Positions 33,431 through 42,800 are shown, counted from the first letter of the stretch. The stretch: 64,000 nucleotides of DNA from Clostridium_AD sp050717635 (GCF_050717635.1 NZ_JBOITO010000013.1:186001-250000), one strand, 5' to 3'. Notes: generated by a model not told the origin, from the sequence alone. Numbers and translations: made by a program.

Positions 33431-33793
33431 TTACATATGGTTAACCATACCTAAAATAAAAGAAATGACCCATATAATCCATGCAAACGAGCTATATTTG
33501 TAGAATTGACTTAACAAGTTTTTGTTTTTTTTATTTAATATAATTATAGAGCAAATGGCATTAATTAGCATAAGAACTAATGCAATATATCCCAATATAC
33601 CATGTAAATTAATTGTATTCTTACTTCCAGAAAGATTATACATTATAATAGTACTAGCCAAATCAAAAATGAAGCCTATACAAAACATAATGGTATGCCA
33701 ACGCAGCAAAGTTTTTTGTTTAAATTCATTTAAAATAGAAATCGTATAAATAATAAATGCTAAATTTATTAAAATCACTGAAAAAACTAACAT
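33431..33793 (-). CDS. HsmA/TIGR03987-like four-helix membrane protein
   Basis: 120 residues with four membrane spans. The WHTIMFCIGFIFDLASTIIM segment and the NLHGILGYIALVLMLINAIC segment, with one polar and histidine-containing face, match a small family named HsmA or TIGR03987. The function is unclear; histidines in HTIMF and LHG could bind a cofactor. AGGAGG precedes the ATG. Monocistronic. Confidence 0.7.
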   Translation of the reverse strand: MLVFSVILINLAFIIYTISILNEFKQKTLLRWHTIMFCIGFIFDLASTIIMYNLSGSKNTINLHGILGYIALVLMLINAICSIIILNKKNKNLLSQFYKYSSFAWIIWVISFILGMVNHM

Positions 33794-33943
33794 TTTTTAT
33801 TCCTCCTAAAAAATGAGATAATGGTAATGAACATATAAATTAACTTTATACTATAGTAAAGTTACTACACTACTATTATTACACTTTATAGAATAAATTG
33901 GAAACTAAATATATTTTCCCGAGTATGAATAAATACATTATTA

Positions 33944-34960
33944 TTATGGGAATATATAAAATGCAATACACCAAACATTGTTTTTTGCATGCTTTATTAT
34001 ATGACTATTATCAGAGTATAAAGCTGGCTTTTCATCTGAATATTCTTTTCCCCATAATGTAGTTTTTGTAAAGCTTGAAAAACTTGTAAATAACATTTTC
34101 CACCCGTTAGACTTATGAATTTCAAAATAGCTGTCATTTACAGTGATTTGAAAATCTGAAGAATATTTAACGTTTCTTGGTTCGCCCTTCATAATGTAAA
34201 AAGTAGTACCTAATCTGCTCATTCTATATAGGTTATAACCCTTAAGTTCCATGTTTTCAAGCCATTCTTCTGTTTTATCAGGAGAATAAAACCAACCTAG
34301 TTTAATTTTTTTGATAGCTTTTCTATCTTTACGTAATTTTCTTTCTGTTTTATAATCTATTATTGTATCTTTAGGTATTGTTAAGCTTAGATTTAAATCT
34401 GATCCATTTTCTATATGAAGCTTTCTATCTGATTTATTAAGTTTTATCATAATGTAAATTAATAATATTAGAACTAATAAAATTAATGTCATTGATAATT
34501 TAGACCCTGGCATATAAGTAACATTGTAAGAATTATTGTGAAAATTAAAAAGTAGCTCGGTAAGCATAAGCATTGGCATAATTGACATCACCAACCACAA
34601 CGTCAATAATGTACCTATAGAGTATTTTATAGTACGACTTCTATTTAGTAAATTTTCTCTTGAAGGATGTATTTTTATTTGAGATTCATCAGTTTCATTT
34701 GCAAGTATGGTCCATTTTGACTTTGAGCAAACACTATGCCAGCCGCTATTTAATAATGAATGTGAATCAACATTAATCCCCTTTTTATGGCGACAGATTC
34801 TATAGGTTATTTTTATTAGTTCACCTTTTTCAAAGGCAAATACTTTACTCACAGCCTTAAAATTTTTTAGGTAATAGCCTTTAGCTGACATTTTACGTAA
34901 CCAATTTTCAGTTTCTATAACATCTAGACTCCAAAATGGTCTAAAAACACTCTTACTCAT
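33944..34960 (-). CDS. DUF2812 membrane protein
   Basis: About 338 residues. Two DUF2812 modules are recognisable, each beginning with an FxPFWS or GWFYSPDKTEEWLENMELKG-like pattern (ENWLRKMSAKGYYLKNF at the N-terminus and NMELKGYNLYRM in the second half). Two membrane helices lie between at about 125-180. DUF2812 proteins are typically coupled to PadR regulators in Firmicutes, as here. The ATG at 34960 lies 8 bases inside the padR gene behind AGGGGG, so the two are translationally coupled. Role unknown, possibly membrane stress response. Confidence 0.88.
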   Translation of the reverse strand: MSKSVFRPFWSLDVIETENWLRKMSAKGYYLKNFKAVSKVFAFEKGELIKITYRICRHKKGINVDSHSLLNSGWHSVCSKSKWTILANETDESQIKIHPSRENLLNRSRTIKYSIGTLLTLWLVMSIMPMLMLTELLFNFHNNSYNVTYMPGSKLSMTLILLVLILLIYIMIKLNKSDRKLHIENGSDLNLSLTIPKDTIIDYKTERKLRKDRKAIKKIKLGWFYSPDKTEEWLENMELKGYNLYRMSRLGTTFYIMKGEPRNVKYSSDFQITVNDSYFEIHKSNGWKMLFTSFSSFTKTTLWGKEYSDEKPALYSDNSHIIKHAKNNVWCIAFYIFP

Positions 34961-35279
34961 AAAAATCCCCCTCAAATCTTATTGCATTTTCATAAATTTC
35001 TTTTATTCTCTCTATTTCCGCAAGAATAAGTTTTTTTCCTATTTCAGTTATTTCATAGATAGTACGCCTTTTTTCATCGGAAAAAATTGAAATTACTCCC
35101 TTATTTTGAAACTTTGTAAGAGTTCCATAAACAGTTCCTGAACCTAACTTAATTTTACCATTTGTAATGTCATCAACATGTTGTATTATTGCGTAACCAT
35201 GTCTAGGTTCCGTTAATGATAATAAAATATAATAAGCTGTTTCAGTCATAGGTAGGAAAGTTTTAAATAACTTATCCAT
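34953..35279 (-). CDS. PadR family transcriptional repressor
   Basis: 108 residues, a short PadR-s type. The winged helix is clear (AYYILLSLTEPRHGYAIIQH, GSGTVYGTLTKFQNKGVISI, YEITEIGKKLI), with a short dimerisation helix at the C-terminus. It would repress its own operon with the DUF2812 gene, and an inducer is presumably membrane- or drug-related. A 19-base inverted repeat 24 bases upstream is the likely operator. Confidence 0.93.
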   Translation of the reverse strand: MDKLFKTFLPMTETAYYILLSLTEPRHGYAIIQHVDDITNGKIKLGSGTVYGTLTKFQNKGVISIFSDEKRRTIYEITEIGKKLILAEIERIKEIYENAIRFEGDFYE

Positions 35280-35302
35280 ATAAACACTCCTTATTTGTTT
35301 TA

Positions 35303-35347
35303 AGTCTAGCTATGACATGTCACGATGAGACATATCATAGCTAGACT
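35303..35347. promoter_or_regulatory. PadR operator: 19-base inverted repeat
   Basis: AGTCTAGCTATGACATGTC (35303-35321) and GACATATCATAGCTAGACT (35329-35347) are complementary except for one base, with a 7-base spacer. The centre has ATGT and ACAT separated by 9 bases, which fits the ATGT-N8-10-ACAT consensus of PadR sites. It lies directly upstream of the padR gene. Confidence 0.8.
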
Positions 35348-35568
35348 ATATCATATTAAAATAGTATTGTAAATATAAAACATGTTTTACATGATTTTAT
35401 TTTACTTATGCTTATTAAAAAAAAATATTAATTGTGAGAAAAAATATTTGCATAAACATAAGTTCCGATATAAAATATATTTAACAGCATATAATAAATT
35501 CACATACTTATATGTTAAACAACCCATTTGAAAATGAGGTTAAAATAATTTAAATGGATGGTGTTATA

Positions 35569-37062
35569 ATGAACAACATTTTAGAAATTATTAAAAATGG
35601 GACCTTGACTTATGAGCAAAAGGTACTTACTCTTGCAAGAGTTGCAGAAGACAGTATAGACGTTCTAGACATTAGTAAGGAGACTCAAAAACTTCGTGAC
35701 GAGGGAATAATCTGTGATTTATTTGAAGGTCATGCTCCATATAGGCCTAGGTATATAGTACCTGATTACGAGAAGTTTATGAAAAACGGAAGTGAATTTT
35801 TAGGACTTACGGCGCCGATGGATATTTGGGAGGCTACAAATAGTTTATTAATATTATACAGACATGTACCGTCAATTACTTCATTCCCAGTCTATATAGG
35901 AAATATAGATAGTCTTTTAGAACCATTTGTAATAGATGAAAAAGAGGCTTTCCATGCCATAAAATTATTTTTAACACATATAGATAGAACTATAACAGAT
36001 TCCTTTTGCCATGCCAATATAGGCCCAAAAGATAGTAAGGCTGGAAGACTAATATTAAGAGCGGAAAGGGAGCTTCAAAATGCAATTCCCAACCTAACTA
36101 TGAAATATAGTACATCTACACCAGATGATTTTGCTATTGATGCAATTAATACTGCTTTAATAACTGCAAAACCAAGTTTTGCCAATCATGAAATGTTTAC
36201 TGAAGAGTTTGATGGAGATTATGCTATAGCAAGCTGTTATAATGGTCTAACTATAGGTGGTGGAAGTTATACATTATCTAGATTGAATCTAGCTGGACTT
36301 TGCATTAAGGCAGAAAATATAGATGAACTTATAAATGTTATTTTACCGGATGCAGTAGAGAAAATGGTTGGTTATATGAAAGAGAGAGTTAGATTTATAG
36401 TGGAGGAAAGCGGGTTTTTCGAGACGAATTTCCTAGCAAAAGAGGGGTTAGTTAGTAAAGGTAATTTCACAGCCATGTTTGGTATGTTTGGACTAGCTGA
36501 ATGTGTAAATCATTTTATTGATGCATCTAAACTGGAGAATAGATTTGGACACGGTGAGGTCGCAAATAATTTAGGTTATAGAATTATTGAAAAATTAGAA
36601 GCTGAGGTTAATAAATATAATGACCCTAATTGTAGTATATTTGGAGGGAGATATTTATTGCACGCTCAAGTTGGAATTGATTCTGATATGGGAATAAGCC
36701 CAGGATGTAGAATTCCAATTGGAGATGAACCTGAACTTTTACAGCATATAGTAGAGGCGGCTAAATTTCATAAGTTCTTCCCTTCAGGAATAGGCGATAT
36801 ATTTAATTTTGATAGCACTGTTAAAGCTAATCCGCAATATGTGTTAGATATTATTAAAGGGGCCATTAAGCAAAAAATGAGGTATTTTTCAGCATATTCT
36901 ACTGATTGTGACGTAATAAGAATTACTGGATATCTTGTTAAAAGATCAGAGATGGAAAAATTACAAAAGGGAAAGCAGGTATTACAAGATACAGTAGCAC
37001 TAGGACTTGGAGCAGCGCAAAACCAAAGGGTACTAGATCGAAAGATAAGAAAAAATGATTAA
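35569..37062 (+). CDS. yjjI: YjjI-family glycyl radical enzyme
   Basis: 497 residues from the ATG at 35569, preceded by GGATGGTG; an ATG five codons earlier lacks a ribosome site. The glycyl radical motif near the C-terminus, VIRITGYLVKRSE, places the radical glycine at about residue 454. Cysteines in ASCYNGLTIGGG and GISPGCRIPIG are candidates for the thiyl site. The length and C-terminus match YjjI of E. coli, whose substrate is to my knowledge not established. Its activase YjjW is encoded directly downstream with an 8-base overlap. The protein is oxygen-sensitive, consistent with an anaerobic host. Confidence 0.9.
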   Translation: MNNILEIIKNGTLTYEQKVLTLARVAEDSIDVLDISKETQKLRDEGIICDLFEGHAPYRPRYIVPDYEKFMKNGSEFLGLTAPMDIWEATNSLLILYRHVPSITSFPVYIGNIDSLLEPFVIDEKEAFHAIKLFLTHIDRTITDSFCHANIGPKDSKAGRLILRAERELQNAIPNLTMKYSTSTPDDFAIDAINTALITAKPSFANHEMFTEEFDGDYAIASCYNGLTIGGGSYTLSRLNLAGLCIKAENIDELINVILPDAVEKMVGYMKERVRFIVEESGFFETNFLAKEGLVSKGNFTAMFGMFGLAECVNHFIDASKLENRFGHGEVANNLGYRIIEKLEAEVNKYNDPNCSIFGGRYLLHAQVGIDSDMGISPGCRIPIGDEPELLQHIVEAAKFHKFFPSGIGDIFNFDSTVKANPQYVLDIIKGAIKQKMRYFSAYSTDCDVIRITGYLVKRSEMEKLQKGKQVLQDTVALGLGAAQNQRVLDRKIRKND

Positions 37063-37891
37063 GGGATTAGTAAATCGAATTATACCTTTTAGCTCTGTGG
37101 ACGGGCCAGGAAATAGGACAGCTATATTTTTGCAAGGTTGTAATTTCAACTGCTCTTATTGTCATAACCCAGAGACTATAAATGTCTGTAATAATTGCGG
37201 TGAATGTTTAAGTGCTTGCCATTACAATGCTCTTAAAATTAAAGCTAATAATGTTGTGTGGGACCCTAAGGCTTGTAGTAAATGTGATGAATGTTTAAAG
37301 ATTTGCAAGAGAAACAGTTCACCTAAAGCACTTAATGTGACTGTAGATGAAGTTATCGGGGAAATAAACAAGAATAGTTCTTTCATATCTGGAATTACAG
37401 TTTCAGGTGGAGAGTGCACCCTACAAAGTGAGTTTTTAACAGATTTATTTAGAGAAGTTAAAAAGATGGGTTTAACATGTTTTATAGATACTAATGGGTC
37501 GGTGCCCTTATGGGAACATAAGGAACTAGTGGATGTTATGGATATGGCAATGGTAGATATAAAATCTTATGATAACGACGAGCACATGAAACTTACGGGC
37601 ATGGGAAATGCTACTGTTATAGAAAATGTAAAATATTTAGCTGAGATAAATAAAATTTATGAAATTAGAACGGTTATTGTGCCAGAAGTTCTCGATAACT
37701 ATAATAATGTAGATGAAATTAGTAAACTTCTGGTGAGCTTAAATCCCAATATAAGATATAAACTCATAAAATATAGGCATATTGGTGTACGAACTGATAA
37801 AATAAATAGTTACACGCCTGTGGATGAAACTATGAAGAAACTGGCCAGGATAGCGGAGAATAATGGTTGTAAAAATGTAGTTGTAGTATGA
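37055..37891 (+). CDS. yjjW: YjjW-family glycyl radical enzyme activase
   Basis: 278 residues. A radical SAM enzyme with its S-adenosylmethionine-binding [4Fe-4S] cysteines at 29, 33 and 36 (CNFNCSYC). Between them and the barrel is a two-cluster ferredoxin-like insert (CNNCGECLSAC and CSKCDECLKIC). VSGGECTLQ is the SAM-contacting GGE region. It abstracts the hydrogen from the glycine of YjjI. The gene overlaps yjjI by 8 bases, so the two are coupled. A perfect terminator ends the pair. Confidence 0.93.
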   Translation: MIKGLVNRIIPFSSVDGPGNRTAIFLQGCNFNCSYCHNPETINVCNNCGECLSACHYNALKIKANNVVWDPKACSKCDECLKICKRNSSPKALNVTVDEVIGEINKNSSFISGITVSGGECTLQSEFLTDLFREVKKMGLTCFIDTNGSVPLWEHKELVDVMDMAMVDIKSYDNDEHMKLTGMGNATVIENVKYLAEINKIYEIRTVIVPEVLDNYNNVDEISKLLVSLNPNIRYKLIKYRHIGVRTDKINSYTPVDETMKKLARIAENNGCKNVVVV

Positions 37892-37898
37892 ATATATA

Positions 37899-37936
37899 AA
37901 CTAAAAAAACTCACAATATTGTGAGTTTTTTTAGTC
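37899..37936 (+). terminator. Terminator of yjjI-yjjW
   Basis: A perfect palindrome of 17-base arms (37901-37917 and 37918-37934), closing with TTTTTTT inside the right arm. Confidence 0.9.
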
Positions 37937-38083
37937 TATAGATTTACTGTAAATTATATGATAATATAGTTATAATATGTTATTTTAAAATTCATAATTT
38001 ATTTAAAAATACTGGGAATACTATAACTTTAACAAAGCATATGTTTATTTTATGGTTTGATTTATTAAAATAGGGAGGTAGGG

Positions 38084-38542
38084 ATGAAGAGAGTATATCG
38101 ATTATTATTTGGTCTACATATATTTGTAGGAATAGGTGGGATGATGGGAGGCCTAGCAGCCATTACTAATCCTGATCAGCCGCTTGGAGTACCAATTGAG
38201 ATTTTAAAAAATTCACCATTTAGTAATTTTCTCATACCTGGAATTATCTTATTTACTATAATTGGTCTTGGGAATGTTATTAGTGCTTATATGTTTCATT
38301 TCAATTCAAAATTTCAAGGGTATATAAGTAGCGTTTTTAGCTTTGCTTTAGTCATTTGGATTATAGTACAATGCATAATGCTTAGTACGATTGTCTTCTT
38401 ACACAGTTTATTTTTTACAATCGGATTAATTCAGGCTGGTTTATCATTGATTATTTTGTTTGAGCAGCATTTGTTTCCAGCAAATTTAATTTTAAAATGT
38501 TATAAAGGAATAAATAAGAGATTTAGTGAAATAAATTTATAA
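38084..38542 (+). CDS. Four-helix membrane protein, unknown
   Basis: 152 residues with four predicted spans (about 8-28, 48-70, 78-98 and 105-128) and a basic tail. The GIGGMMGGLAAI segment after helix 1 is rich in glycine. No family is recognised with confidence. GGGAGG precedes the ATG. It lies 18 bases before the oligoendopeptidase gene and may be co-transcribed with it. Confidence 0.65.
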   Translation: MKRVYRLLFGLHIFVGIGGMMGGLAAITNPDQPLGVPIEILKNSPFSNFLIPGIILFTIIGLGNVISAYMFHFNSKFQGYISSVFSFALVIWIIVQCIMLSTIVFLHSLFFTIGLIQAGLSLIILFEQHLFPANLILKCYKGINKRFSEINL

Positions 38543-38559
38543 AGAAAGAAGGTATTTTA

Positions 38560-40359
38560 ATGAATGAAGTAAAAAAGCTTAAGACTAGAAATGAAATACA
38601 AAGTATGTTTAAGTGGAAAGTTGATAAGATGTATACAAATTCTGCAGCATGGGAAGAGGATTTTAAAATATTAAAACTCAAAGCTCCCAAAATGGAAAGT
38701 TTTTCAGGAAAACTTGGAATGGCTGAAGACTTATTATTATTTTTAGAAAGCAATGTAGAAATTGAAATGCTTTTAGATAAACTGCTAGTATATGCTCATT
38801 TAAGAGGGGACGAGGATACAGCTAAGGCAGAGTTCCAAGTGCTTAAAAATAAGATTGATGCTTACGGCGCAGAAGTTTCAAGTGTCACATCATTTTTCGT
38901 TCCTGAATTATTATCATTAAAAGATGGAGCTGTAGATGAGTCTATTAAAAGACTTCCAGCACTTAAGCTATATGAATTCTATTTAAGAGATATTTTAGAT
39001 CAAAAGCCTCATATATTAAGTGCAAAAGAAGAAAAACTTTTAGCTTCCGTTAGCGATTGTTTAAATGCACCAGGAAATATATTTGGAATGCTTACAAATG
39101 CAGATATGACATTTCCAAGTATAGTGGATGAAAGTGGTAATGAGATTGAATTAACAGAAGGAAATTATAGCAGTTTTATAAAATCAAAGGATAGAAGAGT
39201 AAGAAAAGATGCTTTTGAAGCATTATTTAAGACTTATAATGGGTTTAGAAATACTTTAACAACTTCCTTAACATCTTCAATTAAGAACTTTATATTTAAT
39301 GCAAAAACAAGAAATTATTCCTGCGCATTGGAAAGCTCACTTAAACCCAATAATATTCCACTGGAGGTTTATAGTAATGTTGTGGATACTATAAATAACA
39401 ATTTATCATCCCTTCATAAATATATAAGCCTTAAAAAGAAGCTGTTGGGCCTTGATGAAATGCACATGTATGATCTATATGTTCCAATGGTTGATGCGGG
39501 GGAAGATCATATTGAGTATGCCGATGGTGTTAAAATTGTATTAGAGGGTATAAGTCCACTAGGAAAAGAATATTTAGATATATTCAAAGAAGGAATTAGT
39601 GAAGGTTGGGTAGACGTATTTGAGAATAAGGGTAAACGCACGGGGGCTTATTCCTGGGGATGTTATGATAGCATGCCATATGTACTCTTAAATTATAATT
39701 ATAAGTTGAATGATGTATCTACTCTTGCTCACGAAATGGGGCATTCTATTCATTCTTATTATTCAAAGAAGAATCAACCTTATATATATTCACATTATGA
39801 ATTATTTTGTGCAGAAGTAGCATCCATAACTAATGAATGCCTATTAATAGATTATTTAATTAAAAACGAGACGGATAAGAAAAAAAGGCTGTTTTTAATA
39901 AATCAACAATTAGAGGGAATAAGGACTACAGTGTTTAGACAATGTATGTTTGCAGAATTTGAAAAAGTAACTCATGAAAATATTGAACAGGGTAATCCAT
40001 TATCACCAGAGGATTTATGTAAAATATATCATGATTTAAATGTTAAATATTTTGGGCCAGAAATGGTGGTAGATGATGGTATAGATATGGAATGGTCTAG
40101 GATACCGCATTTTTATAACGATTTTTATGTGTATCAATATACTACGGGGTTTGCAGCAGCTAATTCTTTCAGTAAAATGATTGTTTGCGAAGGGGAAACT
40201 GCTGTAGAAAGATATAAGGGATTCCTAAAAAGTGGTGGAAGTGACTATCCAATAAATTTACTTAAAAAGGCAGGGGTAGATATGTCTACGCCAAAACCTT
40301 TAGAGGATACTATAAGAAGGTTCGATGAATTATTGGAGATGCTAGAAAAAGAAATTTAA
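38560..40359 (+). CDS. pepF: Oligoendopeptidase F (M3 family zinc metallopeptidase)
   Basis: 599 residues, the usual size for PepF. The zinc motif HEMGH begins at residue 391, followed by the downstream glutamate in HYELFCAEVASI. The YVLLNYNYKLNDVSTLAHEMG context and the C-terminal DFYVYQYTTGFAAA are typical. It cleaves oligopeptides in the cytoplasm after peptide uptake or during protein turnover. No signal sequence. It follows a small membrane protein and has AAAGAAGG as ribosome site. Confidence 0.96.
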   Translation: MNEVKKLKTRNEIQSMFKWKVDKMYTNSAAWEEDFKILKLKAPKMESFSGKLGMAEDLLLFLESNVEIEMLLDKLLVYAHLRGDEDTAKAEFQVLKNKIDAYGAEVSSVTSFFVPELLSLKDGAVDESIKRLPALKLYEFYLRDILDQKPHILSAKEEKLLASVSDCLNAPGNIFGMLTNADMTFPSIVDESGNEIELTEGNYSSFIKSKDRRVRKDAFEALFKTYNGFRNTLTTSLTSSIKNFIFNAKTRNYSCALESSLKPNNIPLEVYSNVVDTINNNLSSLHKYISLKKKLLGLDEMHMYDLYVPMVDAGEDHIEYADGVKIVLEGISPLGKEYLDIFKEGISEGWVDVFENKGKRTGAYSWGCYDSMPYVLLNYNYKLNDVSTLAHEMGHSIHSYYSKKNQPYIYSHYELFCAEVASITNECLLIDYLIKNETDKKKRLFLINQQLEGIRTTVFRQCMFAEFEKVTHENIEQGNPLSPEDLCKIYHDLNVKYFGPEMVVDDGIDMEWSRIPHFYNDFYVYQYTTGFAAANSFSKMIVCEGETAVERYKGFLKSGGSDYPINLLKKAGVDMSTPKPLEDTIRRFDELLEMLEKEI

Positions 40360-40494
40360 GAAGATATGAAATTCCGCCTGGATGACTTGCAATATGAGTT
40401 CGAAAATTGGTATTTTGTGTGATATTCGCATTAATTCTGAATACTATGTACTGTGTAACAAAGGTATAAAATAAAACAAAAATAAATGATTAAT

Positions 40495-40530
40495 ATAAAA
40501 CACAGGTGGAAATTTCCACCTGTGTTTTTG
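40495..40530 (+). terminator. Strong terminator after pepF
   Basis: A perfect 32-base palindrome (40497-40512 and 40513-40528) with a T run. It lies about 140 bases after the pepF stop, and the interval between shows no gene. Confidence 0.88.
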
Positions 40531-40613
40531 CATATAAATATATAAACTATCCGTTAGGTATTCATTAAAAGTGTAGTATGTAAAAATATAATAATTTCTA
40601 AAAATATGCTTTA

Positions 40614-40653
40614 CTTTAACAATGTTAAAGGTTATACTTAATATTGTTATAAT
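40614..40653 (+). promoter_or_regulatory. Promoter with overlapping palindrome upstream of the DUF2089 gene
   Basis: CTTTAACAATGTTAAAG (40614-40630) is a perfect 17-base palindrome. Its right half, TTAAAG, serves as a weak -35 element, 17 bases before TATAAT (40648-40653). The position suggests repression by occluding RNA polymerase, plausibly by the DUF2089 protein encoded just downstream. Confidence 0.55.
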
Positions 40654-40695
40654 ATATATTAAATATATTGCAAATAAAGTTGCGGAGTGATGATA

Positions 40696-40998
40696 ATGCC
40701 AATAGATGTAGTTCCAGAATGGTTAGCCACATTAGATGATGAAGATTTAAGTTTTATCAAGAAATTTATAATGTCCTCAGGGTCATTAAAAGAAATTGCA
40801 GGTATTTATGGGGTTACTTATCCAACTGTAAGACTTAGATTAGATAGAGTAATTCAAAAAATACAAATATCAGAGGATATTACAAACGAGCCTTATGTTT
40901 CACTAATAAAGAAATTAGCACTAAATGAAAAATTAGATTTTGATACTGCTAAGATTTTAATATCGGAATACAAGAAAACAAAGGGGGAACTGATTTAA
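40696..40998 (+). CDS. DUF2089 helix-turn-helix protein
   Basis: About 100 residues. The N-terminal half is a sigma-like helix-turn-helix (LATLDDEDLSFIKKFIMSSG, SLKEIAGIYGVTYPTVRLRL). The C-terminal half is helical. DUF2089 proteins are putative regulators found next to small membrane protein genes, as here. The start at 40696 is chosen because GGAG precedes it by eight bases; earlier in-frame GTG and ATG overlap that site. A palindromic promoter lies upstream. Its stop lies one base before the next start. Confidence 0.85.
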   Translation: MPIDVVPEWLATLDDEDLSFIKKFIMSSGSLKEIAGIYGVTYPTVRLRLDRVIQKIQISEDITNEPYVSLIKKLALNEKLDFDTAKILISEYKKTKGELI

Positions 40999-40999
40999 A

Positions 41000-41323
41000 A
41001 TGATGAAATTATTAATCTTTATTTTAACATGTATATTACTTTTGGTAGGTCCTGTTATTCTACAAATATTCTTGTCAAAAAAAGAGAACAAAAGGCTTGG
41101 CCTAATATTACCAATGATTAGTTTTTTATTTTCTATTATGATATTAATAATGTTGCCTTTAATGGGTGGCTTATCAATTGTTGAAAAAATAGTGCATGTT
41201 CTTGTGACATTGTTTGTAAGCAATATTCCAACTATTATTTTACTTGCTATATATTTCGCTTGTCGTGAAAAATTTAAAAAGAGTAAAGAAATAGATAAAA
41301 TGAATATTCAAGATTTAGAGTGA
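41000..41323 (+). CDS. Small membrane protein in DUF2089 operon
   Basis: 107 residues with three spans (about 3-24, 34-56 and 66-88) and a charged C-terminal tail (ACREKFKKSKEIDKMN). Not assigned to a family. Its start is one base after the DUF2089 stop, with the ribosome site AAAGGGGG inside that gene, so the two are coupled. A regulator and its membrane partner is a likely pairing: a putative anti-regulator or sensor. Confidence 0.7.
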   Translation: MMKLLIFILTCILLLVGPVILQIFLSKKENKRLGLILPMISFLFSIMILIMLPLMGGLSIVEKIVHVLVTLFVSNIPTIILLAIYFACREKFKKSKEIDKMNIQDLE

Positions 41324-41379
41324 TTTTTTAGCTATAAATGGAATATATATATTTGAGTTTTAATTAGGGGGAATTTAGA

Positions 41380-41700
41380 TTGAAGGAAAAAAAGATTATT
41401 CATTGTGAAAAGTGTTGTGGAGAAATTACTGATATTGATGATTTAGTTGTAACAAATAGTTTTTTATCAATTTTTCCATATCATGAAAAATGTTTTGTAA
41501 ATGAGATAAAGGGGTTATCTTCAATATTTGTAGGAAACACACCAATAAATGGAACGATGGGCAATGTAAGTACAATACTAGCGGTAATAGTTGGTGTTAT
41601 TGTATTATTTATTCAAGAACTTCGTTATATATCAGTTATATCATTGCTGGTTTTGTGTATAAGATTCTATTCATGGTTTCAATATGAGCGTCATTTATAA
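41380..41700 (+). CDS. Zinc-ribbon-like membrane protein, unknown
   Basis: 106 residues starting at TTG behind AGGGGG. Residues 8-38 hold HCEKCCGEI and YHEKCF, a C-x2-C ... H-x2-C pattern expected to bind zinc. Two membrane helices follow at about 62-98. It sits 56 bases after the small membrane protein gene, in the same direction, and is the last gene before a terminator. Probably part of the same operon. Confidence 0.65.
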   Translation: MKEKKIIHCEKCCGEITDIDDLVVTNSFLSIFPYHEKCFVNEIKGLSSIFVGNTPINGTMGNVSTILAVIVGVIVLFIQELRYISVISLLVLCIRFYSWFQYERHL

Positions 41701-41733
41701 TATAGTATAGGGGTAGTTAATATAAAACATGCA

Positions 41734-41782
41734 TAAAAACATAAAAGTTACATGGAAATTCATGTGACTTTTATGTTTTGTA
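41734..41782. terminator. Bidirectional terminator
   Basis: 19-base arms (41736-41754 and 41761-41779, one G-T pair) with a 6-base loop. It separates the DUF2089 operon from the convergent lplA gene. Confidence 0.88.
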
Positions 41783-41819
41783 GAAAAAACCTTAATATAT
41801 AACCATTAGTTTAAGATGT

Positions 41820-42800
41820 TTAAAACATACAGCTTAAAATATCATCGATATTTGCATTGGAAAAGTAATCTGAGATGTTAAAGGTGGAAAGCACTTTTTT
41901 TACCTCAGACTCTACGTGATTTACACCTATAAGTTTAGATTCTATATCTGATACATCAACTTTACTAAAGAAATCTCCATAAATCCGAATTGCTTTTATT
42001 ATCCCATGATCTACTTCCATATTACATTCAACAGTTCCAAATGGAAATTTCTTTTCATTTGTGAAATTATATTTTGGAGAATGACCAAAATTCCATTCCC
42101 AAGTGGAGTATTTTTCCTCGCGGAGTTTATTTATATTACATAAATCATAGTCATTAAATTCATATAAGGAGGCTGAACTATCTTCTGTAATAATGAAGTT
42201 CATAATTAAGGCTTCAAAATCCATGATAGATAAAGGCTCCTTTAAGTGTGAACTTATATTGGTTACCCTGCTTATTACGGATTTAATGCTCTTATCTTGA
42301 AATTTAAGAGGTTTAGCTTGTAATGCTTTTGATAAATTTGAAATATCTGATGAGAAAAGTAAGGTGCCGTGATGTAGGACTCTGTTTTTATAATTATATT
42401 GGGCATTGCCTGAAAATTTTTTACCTTCGATAGTAAGATCATTTCGACCACTAAATTCTGCATTTATGTTAAGTGATTTTAAAACATTTATAATTGGCAA
42501 GGTGAATCTTCTGAAATTATTAAAATTTTCGTCACTATTATTTTTAATGAAAGTAAAGTTTAAATTGCCTAAATCGTGAAAAACAGTGCCTCCACCAGAT
42601 AATCTTCTTACTACGGAAATATTATTTGCCTCTATGTATTCCAGGTTAATTTCAGATAGAGTATTTTGATTTTTTCCGACTATTATAGCGGGCTCATTAC
42701 GCCAAAGCATGAAGCAATCCTCTTTAAATTCCTTTAGTATATATTCTTCTACAGCCATATTAAAATAGGGATTTACATTTGTATTATTTATAATAATCAT
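41820..42800 (-). CDS. lplA: Lipoate--protein ligase
   Basis: 326 residues of the LplA type. The lipoyl-AMP-binding motif RRLSGGGTVFHD is at 65-76, and GRNDLTIEGKKFSGNAQ carries the catalytic lysine region; the accessory C-terminal domain is present. It activates free lipoate with ATP and attaches it to lipoyl domains. It lies head to head with the glycine cleavage operon, whose GcvH needs lipoylation, so GcvH is the likely substrate. Ribosome site AGGAGGC. Confidence 0.95.
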   Translation of the reverse strand: MIIINNTNVNPYFNMAVEEYILKEFKEDCFMLWRNEPAIIVGKNQNTLSEINLEYIEANNISVVRRLSGGGTVFHDLGNLNFTFIKNNSDENFNNFRRFTLPIINVLKSLNINAEFSGRNDLTIEGKKFSGNAQYNYKNRVLHHGTLLFSSDISNLSKALQAKPLKFQDKSIKSVISRVTNISSHLKEPLSIMDFEALIMNFIITEDSSASLYEFNDYDLCNINKLREEKYSTWEWNFGHSPKYNFTNEKKFPFGTVECNMEVDHGIIKAIRIYGDFFSKVDVSDIESKLIGVNHVESEVKKVLSTFNISDYFSNANIDDILSCMF

